Shown one piece after another: positions 1 to 4,801 of a stretch of 5,392 bases of DNA. Source of the DNA: Bacteroidota bacterium (lineage in GTDB: Bacteria; Bacteroidota; Rhodothermia; Rhodothermales; Rubricoccaceae); the NCBI GenBank assembly GCA_022564455.1, contig JADFLK010000177.1, forward strand, positions 1 to 5,392, written 5' to 3'. The notes below the pieces were generated by a model. It did not search any database, had not been told where the DNA came from, and saw only the letters and a list, made by a program, of their open reading frames with translations. Positions within the stretch are counted from its first letter, which is position 1. Each line of letters opens with the position of its first letter. Position numbers and translations under genes: made by a program.

Positions 1-27
1 GGAGAGTAGCAAAAACGTATACTTCAT

Positions 28-44
28 AACACAGAGGTGTTTTA
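28..44 (+). terminator. Weak hairpin followed by a short T run (possible terminator)
   Basis: AACAC (28-32) and GTGTT (37-41) can pair around the loop AGAG, and TTT follows directly up to 43. This could end a plus-strand transcript entering from outside the left edge. The stem is only 5 bp and AT-rich, so it may be chance. It lies just outside the left end of the candidate mobile element at 46. Confidence 0.2.
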
Positions 45-45
45 G

Positions 46-205
46 GAGGTTGTTGAATTATCCGCTCTGTCGCCGAGACGAGCCAATCTTGGTCGAGATC
101 AAGGCGCTAAATCGTAGGCGAATCGGTGATTCGGCGAGTATTTCGTAACGCAGAGATCGGGCAAGAGTGGCCGTCGCAGGCAAGATGGGATATTTCAACA
201 GCCTC
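46..205. mobile_element. Candidate MITE-like non-autonomous element with 18-bp terminal inverted repeats
   Basis: The left end GAGGTTGTTGAATTATCC (46-63) matches the reverse complement of the right end (188-205, which reads GAGGCTGTTGAAATATCC inward) at 16 of 18 positions. Outside the ends lie TTAG (42-45) and TTAA (206-209), which look like a 4-bp YTAR-type target duplication with one change. The 160-bp body has no open frame of useful length. It contains a perfect 6-bp stem with a 3-nt loop (CGAATC 119-124, GATTCG 128-133) and a near-palindrome CTTGGTCGAGATCAAG at 88-103. Short length, paired ends, internal symmetry and no transposase are the hallmarks of a MITE. The GAGGYTGTTGAA-type end and the TTAR flank recall IS5-family elements (family knowledge from memory). 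The parent IS is not in the window. The right edge is 9 bp past the stop of the lipoprotein gene, whose coding sequence is not interrupted. Confidence 0.55.
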
Positions 206-213
206 TTAAGAGG
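202..213. repeat. 12-bp perfect palindrome just past the lipoprotein gene stop
   Basis: CCTCTTAAGAGG is a perfect palindrome lying between the right end of the candidate mobile element and the stop codon at 215-217. It consists of the last four bases of the terminal repeat (CCTC), the presumed target duplication TTAA, and GAGG from the flank. As RNA it could fold into a 4-bp stem with a UUAA loop, but no T tract follows on the minus strand, so it is a poor terminator. Confidence 0.4.
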
Positions 214-214
214 T

Positions 215-1414
215 TCAAGGCTTTGTTAGTCCGTAGACATATTTATCGCCCACCACCACCATATACCGCTCACCTACTCCTACCGGGGAGAAGTAGAGCT
301 CCTGGGTCTCCGGGTGGTCTAGTGGCTGGTCGTGCCAGACAGGCTCGCCCGTGGCGTCGTCGAGCACCCACAATTCGCCCCACGCATCGTCGGTGAAGTA
401 GACCCGCCCGTCGCGCACGACGATGATCGGCGTCAGACTCCCCTCGACCAGGATGCGCCAGAGGGTCTCTCCGGTCGCGGCGTCGATCTTGTGGACGTAC
501 CTGCTGATCCCGCCGACGTATACGGCGCCGTTAGCCCCCGTCGGCCCGACCCAGAACCCGCTCTCCAACGGCATAAACCGCTCCCAGAGCACCTCGCCTG
601 TAAACCGGTCCAGCGCGATGACCTGCGTCGTAGTCGTAATGATTACGCGATCCCCGTCCACCACCGCTCCGCTCGCCCCTACGTCGGCCCATACGGTGTC
701 CGGCGTGCCCGGCCGCACCCACCGCCGGTTCGGCACTTCGAACACCCACCGTTCGTCACCAGTCGCGGTATCGAAGCAATAGACGTTGCCGCGGATGGTA
801 ATGGAATCACCGGGGACGCTGTAGCCTGTAGGAATATAGAGGAGGCCGTCGTCGGAGACTCCGAGGTCGTAGGCGGGTTGGATGATGCCGGCGGGCGCAC
901 GGCTTTGGAGGTCGAAGCGGTGGGTGATCGCGCCGTCGGCCTTCCGAACCTGGAGCGCGGCGCCGCGCCCGGAGAGGTAGAGGTAATCTTGGTCCTGGAC
1001 CATTTTGGTGAGGTCCTTAATCGGGAACCCGACGAGGTCGGCAAGCCAGAGGAGGCGGCCGGTTTCCTTGTCAAAGGCCTTGACCCAATCGGTATGCTCC
1101 AGGAAGAGTCGGCCGCCTGGCCCACCGTCTTCGAGGAGCTTTCGGGAGCTAATCCGATGGCTTCCATTGCCAAGGTCAATGGACCATAATACTTGGCCGT
1201 CGTGGGCGTTAACGGCCTTGAGGAAATGGTCATAGACAGCGTAGGTCAGGCCATCTTCCACCACGGGCTGCGTAAGGTCAAGATTGTCAAGAGCAGTCGG
1301 GATCGTCCACGCTACGTTGGCCTCACCCGTACCGGAGTCGCCGAAGAGGTCGCAGCCGGCCACGCCACTTAGTAGCGCGAGGAGGAGAAGTAAAGAGATG
1401 GCGAGTAAGCGCAT
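215..1414 (-). CDS. PQQ-repeat (BamB-like) beta-propeller lipoprotein
   Basis: This 399-residue protein is predicted to be exported, lipid-anchored and folded as a beta-propeller. Residues 1-20 form a signal peptide (MRLL, then a Leu-rich core) ending in the lipobox VAGC, so Cys21 would be the acylated N-terminus. It is followed by an acidic, Gly-rich linker. The rest carries seven PQQ-type repeat signatures of the form DxxTGxxxW, at about residues 68-77, 113-123, 156-167 (degenerate, no Trp), 214-223, 267-277, 309-319 and 350-360. This is the pattern of the PQQ_2/BamB-like families, in which each signature closes one blade. Such proteins act as binding or scaffold surfaces in the envelope. 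The sequence does not show whether this one serves BamB's role in outer-membrane protein assembly, binds a ligand, or has another job, and no catalytic site is visible. The start at 1414 is supported by the signal peptide. AAGG lies only 2 nt upstream of it, too close for a good ribosome binding site. The gene appears to stand alone: its minus-strand neighbour upstream is 354 bp away. Confidence 0.85.
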   Translation of the reverse strand: MRLLAISLLLLLALLSGVAGCDLFGDSGTGEANVAWTIPTALDNLDLTQPVVEDGLTYAVYDHFLKAVNAHDGQVLWSIDLGNGSHRISSRKLLEDGGPGGRLFLEHTDWVKAFDKETGRLLWLADLVGFPIKDLTKMVQDQDYLYLSGRGAALQVRKADGAITHRFDLQSRAPAGIIQPAYDLGVSDDGLLYIPTGYSVPGDSITIRGNVYCFDTATGDERWVFEVPNRRWVRPGTPDTVWADVGASGAVVDGDRVIITTTTQVIALDRFTGEVLWERFMPLESGFWVGPTGANGAVYVGGISRYVHKIDAATGETLWRILVEGSLTPIIVVRDGRVYFTDDAWGELWVLDDATGEPVWHDQPLDHPETQELYFSPVGVGERYMVVVGDKYVYGLTKP

Positions 1415-1636
1415 AGCCTTAAAGAATATGAGGCGTTATAAACCACGCCGGAAGGGGCTCCAGTTCCCAAACCGCAAGTGACGCCGCGCTGGAACAATGA
1501 ACCAGGCGTCAAACCCAGCGCGGGCTTCGGCGAGCTGTTGAACGGGATCTTCGTGGTGAGGTTGGTTGGCAGATGACTCATGGGCAAAAGGTGACAACGG
1601 ACTAGGAGCCGGTTGGACTTAGGGGTTCGTAGCGAG

Positions 1637-1692
1637 CGGATCGGGGGAATGGGCCGACTCACGGCCGGCGCAGTAGAATCCTCCCGAATCCG
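1637..1692. repeat. Nested stem-loop / imperfect inverted repeat, unknown role
   Basis: The left arm CGGATCGGGGGAAT (1637-1650) pairs imperfectly with ATCCTCCCGAATCCG (1678-1692), with about 12 matches over 15 positions and one bulge. Inside is a perfect 5-bp hairpin, GGCCG (1652-1656), loop ACTCA, CGGCC (1662-1666). The flanking CTAGGAG/CTCCTAG pair (1602-1608 and 1698-1704) extends the symmetry. It could be a small palindromic repeat, a decayed mobile element or a structured RNA. The sequence alone does not choose between these. Confidence 0.35.
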
Positions 1693-1708
1693 ATAGACTC
1701 CTAGCTGC

Positions 1709-1751
1709 AATAAAACCCAGCCGGACGGATAATGGCAAGCCGCTGCCGTCC
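1709..1751 (-). terminator. Possible intrinsic terminator of the 268-residue gene
   Basis: Read on the minus strand, GGACGG (from 1751) pairs perfectly with CCGTCC (ending at 1723), and TTTTATT follows (1715-1709). The loop is 17 nt with a possible inner GGCA/TGCC stem. The 7-nt gap between stem and T run is longer than in a typical intrinsic terminator, so the call is weak. It is well placed, starting about 17 nt past the stop codon. Confidence 0.35.
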
Positions 1752-1768
1752 TCTATCTCCGCAAACCA

Positions 1769-2575
1769 CTACCGCTTCGGAAAAAGCTCATGGAAGCGGT
1801 CCACCATAAGCCGCGCCTCCGAGCGGATGGCATCCGAAGAGCCGTCGCCCTGCGAGAGCTGGGACATGAGCTCGCCCAGCGCATGTTCCTGCCGGGCCTC
1901 GGGCACGGTCGCGAGGTGCCAGTACGCGTTTGCGCGCTCCACGGCTTGCTCGAAAGCGTCCGCATCTACCATCACGGCCGGATCTTCCAGCAGGGGCTGC
2001 GCGAACAACGCCCGCGCTTCCATTTCGCTGAGGGAATCCGGACCATACGCGAGATCCTCGGGCTCCTCGGAAAGCTCAAAGGCGGGATGGGAGAGGAGGT
2101 CGTCGAAGCCGAGCGTGGGATAGCCGGTGTCCTGCGCGGCCTGGATTTCGTCCGGGAGCATCGCCGACCAGTACGGCTCCACGGCCTCCAACAGCCCCTC
2201 TATTTCCAGCCAATCCTCTTCGTTCGGCTGGTCGCCGACCAGATGCGCCGCCAGCAGCGGCCGCTTGTGGGCGCGTTCTTTCCGCGGGAGGGAGAAGAAG
2301 GCCCACAGCACGCGCGCGGTTGAAAGCACCGTCACCATCTCGGGGTCGGCGTCGGAAGGGTCTTGCTTGATGGCGAAGGCCTCTGCCGGGTCCAGATCGT
2401 AGATATCGAACATCGGTTCGGCAAAAAGCGCAATCGCATCGAACGCTACGCCGGTCTCGCCGCTCACCAGCACGCGGGTTGCGACGGTATCGGAAGCAGG
2501 GTCCAGGCGCGGCTCTAATTCGTCTTGAGCCGGATCGAAAGAAGAAAACGGATCCAGATTGTCGAAGTCCGGCAT
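1769..2575 (-). CDS. Uncharacterised highly acidic protein, 268 residues
   Basis: I do not recognise this family and assign no function. By hand count the protein has about 56 Asp/Glu against about 17 Lys/Arg, so it is strongly acidic. The first 40 residues are Asp/Pro-rich and look disordered. There is no signal peptide, lipobox or clear membrane segment, and residues 81-97 are only moderately hydrophobic before a basic patch (RKERAHKR, about 98-105). The rest reads as amphipathic helices with many Glu and Ala. There is no Cys residue and no recognisable metal or nucleotide-binding motif. A soluble cytoplasmic protein is the likeliest reading. Evidence that it is a real gene: a long uninterrupted frame with natural amino-acid composition, and a position exactly filling the space before the divergent promoter region. 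The ATG start at 2575 has no Shine-Dalgarno sequence, as for its neighbours. It is transcribed divergently from iadA, which does not by itself imply a shared role. Confidence 0.75.
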   Translation of the reverse strand: MPDFDNLDPFSSFDPAQDELEPRLDPASDTVATRVLVSGETGVAFDAIALFAEPMFDIYDLDPAEAFAIKQDPSDADPEMVTVLSTARVLWAFFSLPRKERAHKRPLLAAHLVGDQPNEEDWLEIEGLLEAVEPYWSAMLPDEIQAAQDTGYPTLGFDDLLSHPAFELSEEPEDLAYGPDSLSEMEARALFAQPLLEDPAVMVDADAFEQAVERANAYWHLATVPEARQEHALGELMSQLSQGDGSSDAIRSEARLMVDRFHELFPKR

Positions 2576-2730
2576 TATGAGAGAGAATGGATGGGGCCAC
2601 CCCTACACGCCCGAGGGCCGCTCAGGTTCGGATGCTCGGTGATTTCAAATCGAAAATGTTGAGGACGGTGCGAATGCACCCCAAGCAAGGGATAGACGGT
2701 ATCTTCGCCGCTTCGTTCGCCCGATTATGC
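2576..2730. promoter_or_regulatory. Divergent intergenic region upstream of iadA-cphB and the 268-residue gene
   Basis: This 155-bp gap between two divergent starts should carry both promoters. Two symmetric sites are visible. GATTTCAAATC (2641-2651) is an odd-length AT-rich palindrome. GGTGC-GAAT-GCACC (2667-2680) is a perfect 5-bp stem with a 4-nt loop. Either could be an operator, and the second could form a hairpin in the iadA leader. No consensus sigma-70 promoter stands out. TATCTTCG at 2700-2707 is one base off the Bacteroidota -7 consensus TAnnTTTG, but no TTG lies at proper distance, so I do not call it. Confidence 0.4.
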
Positions 2731-3918
2731 ATGGCCAGTTCTGCGCCGCTCCATTTATTGCTAAATGCCGATGTCTTCGCCCCCGAGCACCTCGGCCGGC
2801 GGCACGTTTTGGTGGGCGGTGGCCAGGTGCTTTACATCAGTGAACTTGGGGATGAGGAGAAACCGGTTGTGAAAGGCCCAGAGATCGAGGAGATCGATCT
2901 GGAAGGCAAGCGGCTCATTCCGGGTCTCGTGGACGCGCACGTGCATGTTACCGGCGGCGGCGGTGAGGCCGGAGCGCACACCCGCGCACCTGCGCCGATG
3001 CTCTCACGCTACACATCGGCGGGTGTGACCACAGTCGTTGGGTTGTTGGGCACGGACGACCTCACGCGGTCCACGAGTGGGCTGCTGACGCAAGTGAAGG
3101 CGCTGCGTAACGAGGGCCTAAGCGCCTATGCGTGGACGGGTGGTTACCACCTTCCTCCAACCACGCTAACCGGATCGGTTCGCGGTGACATTGTGCATTT
3201 GGAGGAGGTTATCGGGTTTGGCGAGTTGGCGATCTCCGACCACCGCTCCAGCCAGCCCACGTTCGATGAGTTTCTTCGCGTGGCGAGTGAATGCCACGTA
3301 GCGGGATTGATGACTGGAAAAGCGGGTGTACTCCACCTTCACTTGGGGGATGGTTCGCGCGGCCTCGAATTCGTCCGACGTGCTCTGAACGAGACAGAGA
3401 TCCCGCCACGGACCTTCCATCCGACCCACGTCAATCGCCGACGTGCCTTGTTTGAGGAAGCGCTGGACCTTGCACAGCGCGGCGTGACCATCGACGTGAC
3501 GGCGTTCCCGGATGACGAAGCCGCTGAAGACGAGGTAAGTGCGGCAGAAGCCGTCCGGCGCTTTATTGATTCCGGCTTGCCTGCCGAGCGCCTGACCGTG
3601 TCCTCCGATGGCGGTGGCTGCCTCCCGCACTTCGATGACCAGGGCGAACTTCTTCGCATGGGCTTCGCTACCTCTCAGGCATTGGCGGATCTCCTCAAGC
3701 AGCTTCTGGTTTCAGGCCACCCGCTCGAACAGATTGCGCCGTTTTTTACGCAGAATCCGGCTCGGTACCTCCGACTGCATCGAAAGGGCATGGTTCGTGT
3801 CGGCTTCGATGCCGATTTCGCCATCCTCGACGCCGAACATCGCGTAGTGGATGTCATGGTGCAAGGCCGTTGGCACCTCCGCGATGGGCAGCCCGCCGTG
3901 AAGGGCACCTTCGAGTAA
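2731..3918 (+). CDS. iadA: Isoaspartyl (beta-aspartyl) dipeptidase, peptidase family M38
   Basis: A zinc amidohydrolase that splits beta-aspartyl dipeptides into free Asp and the second amino acid. With the cyanophycinase next door, the likely substrate is beta-Asp-Arg. The frame is open upstream to 2587, but the start at 2731 gives 395 residues, close to the roughly 390 of E. coli IadA, and the first strand (LLLNADVFAPE) aligns with the family start. Compared from memory with E. coli IadA, the active-site set is present: His70 and His72 (HVH), Glu79 (GGGGEAG), Thr108, Tyr139 (GGYH), Arg172 (SDHRS), His204 (HLGD), His233 and Arg236 (THVNR), Asp293 (SSDG). Two differences stand out. Glu165 sits where E. 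coli has the carboxylated bridging Lys162, and Cys297 replaces the substrate-contacting Ser289. There is no signal peptide, so it is cytoplasmic. cphB follows after 27 bp, which suggests one transcript. The start lacks a Shine-Dalgarno sequence. A broader role in isoaspartyl-peptide turnover is also possible. Confidence 0.93.
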   Translation: MASSAPLHLLLNADVFAPEHLGRRHVLVGGGQVLYISELGDEEKPVVKGPEIEEIDLEGKRLIPGLVDAHVHVTGGGGEAGAHTRAPAPMLSRYTSAGVTTVVGLLGTDDLTRSTSGLLTQVKALRNEGLSAYAWTGGYHLPPTTLTGSVRGDIVHLEEVIGFGELAISDHRSSQPTFDEFLRVASECHVAGLMTGKAGVLHLHLGDGSRGLEFVRRALNETEIPPRTFHPTHVNRRRALFEEALDLAQRGVTIDVTAFPDDEAAEDEVSAAEAVRRFIDSGLPAERLTVSSDGGGCLPHFDDQGELLRMGFATSQALADLLKQLLVSGHPLEQIAPFFTQNPARYLRLHRKGMVRVGFDADFAILDAEHRVVDVMVQGRWHLRDGQPAVKGTFE

Positions 3919-3945
3919 CCCACCCACCAAACCCAACACAATTCC

Positions 3946-4785
3946 ATGCCATCCAGAGGAACCAGCGGCTCGCCACGCGGCTACATCGTCCCCGTCGGCG
4001 GGGCAGAGAACAAGGACGGCGACCGTCCCATCATGCGCCGTTTTGTGCGGATAGCGGGCGGCGAGGAAGCACGGATCGTCATCATCCCGACAGCCTCCGA
4101 GTTGGAGGACAAGGGCGAACGCTACGTCGAACTGTTTGAGGATCTGATGGTGGAATCGGCGGTTTCGCTGCCGCTGGAAGAACGCAGTGACGCCTTTCTC
4201 GATAAGAACCTGCGTGTGCTGGAGAGGGCTACGGCTGTGTTTCTGACCGGAGGCAATCAGCTCCGGCTCTCCACAATCCTCGGAGGCACCCCCGTCGCCG
4301 AGATGCTCCGTAGGCTGAACGCGGATGGCGTCCATGTCGGGGGCACCTCGGCCGGTGCGGCAATCATCCCCGAGCACATGATTGCAGGTGGGCCCAGCGG
4401 GGCAACCCCGAGGGCAGACGGCGTGATCCTGGCGCCGGGCCTTGGGCTCATCAACCGCATCATTGTCGACCAGCATTTCCGCCAGCGCGATCGCATTGGC
4501 CGGCTGCTTTCGGCTATCTCATTGAACCCGTTCGCCATCGGTATTGGGCTCGATGAAGACACGGCCATTTTCATTGATCCGGACAATGTTTTTGAAGTTG
4601 TGGGGAGCGGCGGCGCGACCGTCATAGATCCAACAAGCCTGGACTACTCCTCCATGGATTCCGCCCGGCCCGGGCAGGCCGTGAGCCTGATTGGCCTCAA
4701 ACTCCACGTGTTGGCGGAAGGCGCCCGGTACGATATCGAGAACCGTATAGCCATTGCCCCCGAGCGCGAGTCGGCGCAGGCGTAG
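3946..4785 (+). CDS. cphB: Cyanophycinase, peptidase family S51
   Basis: A serine exopeptidase that releases beta-Asp-Arg dipeptides from cyanophycin, the Asp/Arg storage polymer. The 279 residues match the usual length. Motifs in order: PVGGAENK near residues 16-23; TGGNQ with Gln105; the nucleophile elbow GGTSAGA with Ser135; DQHF (Asp175, Gln176, His177), followed by Arg181, Arg183 and Arg186; and Glu204 in LDEDTA. These correspond to the catalytic Ser132, His174 and Glu201 and the substrate-binding Asp172, Gln173, Arg178, Arg180 and Arg183 of Synechocystis CphB (numbering from memory), so the enzyme looks intact and specific for cyanophycin rather than being a generic S51 peptidase. There is no signal peptide, so it is an intracellular enzyme mobilising the cell's own reserve, unlike secreted CphE types. 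The start at 3946 is the only ATG before the conserved core. The 27-bp C/A-rich spacer after iadA has no Shine-Dalgarno sequence and no terminator. Co-transcription with iadA is inferred. Confidence 0.95.
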   Translation: MPSRGTSGSPRGYIVPVGGAENKDGDRPIMRRFVRIAGGEEARIVIIPTASELEDKGERYVELFEDLMVESAVSLPLEERSDAFLDKNLRVLERATAVFLTGGNQLRLSTILGGTPVAEMLRRLNADGVHVGGTSAGAAIIPEHMIAGGPSGATPRADGVILAPGLGLINRIIVDQHFRQRDRIGRLLSAISLNPFAIGIGLDEDTAIFIDPDNVFEVVGSGGATVIDPTSLDYSSMDSARPGQAVSLIGLKLHVLAEGARYDIENRIAIAPERESAQA

Positions 4786-4801
4786 CCGTCAGCACGTCCT
4801 T

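Larger units (their letters stand above)
1415..1768. other. 354-bp intergenic region between the two minus-strand genes
   Basis: No convincing gene is present. The stretch must hold the end of the 268-residue gene's transcript and probably the promoter of the lipoprotein gene. A TATAAC at 1436-1441 (read on the minus strand) could be a -10 box, but no good -35 lies at normal spacing and I do not call it. A short plus-strand frame (1478-1576) has coding-like third positions but no ribosome binding site. The right half is rich in inverted repeats: CTAGGAG (1602-1608) is repeated inverted as CTCCTAG (1698-1704), enclosing the nested stem-loop at 1637-1692. Confidence 0.6.

Noticed and set aside
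46..205. CRISPR repeat or phage attachment site reading of the repeat pair near the left edge
   Set aside because: There are only two copies, in inverted rather than direct orientation, with no regular spacers and no integrase or cas gene nearby. Transposon-type ends explain them better.
332..1189. 285-codon plus-strand frame inside the lipoprotein gene
   Set aside because: It is antisense to a gene with clear beta-propeller repeats. The translation is Asp/Pro/Arg-rich without domains, as expected for an opposite-strand shadow in high-GC DNA.
1531..1548. GAGCTGTTGAACGGGATC as a further copy of the element's terminal repeat
   Set aside because: It shares only the CTGTTGAA core with the ends at 46-63 and 188-205, needs a gap to align, has no partner end and no TTAR flank.
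1369..1710. 113-codon minus-strand frame overlapping the start of the lipoprotein gene
   Set aside because: Its Ser/Pro/Arg-rich translation has no recognisable features, and it overlaps the signal-peptide region of a well-supported gene in another frame.
2587..2730. Start of iadA at 2587, adding 48 residues at the N-terminus
   Set aside because: The extra residues resemble nothing in the IadA family, fill the whole divergent promoter region, and contain two palindromes. The ATG at 2731 gives the family length and aligns with the first conserved strand.
3712..4476. 254-codon minus-strand frame across the iadA-cphB junction
   Set aside because: It is antisense to two confidently identified enzymes, and its His/Asp/Gly-rich translation has no domain signature.
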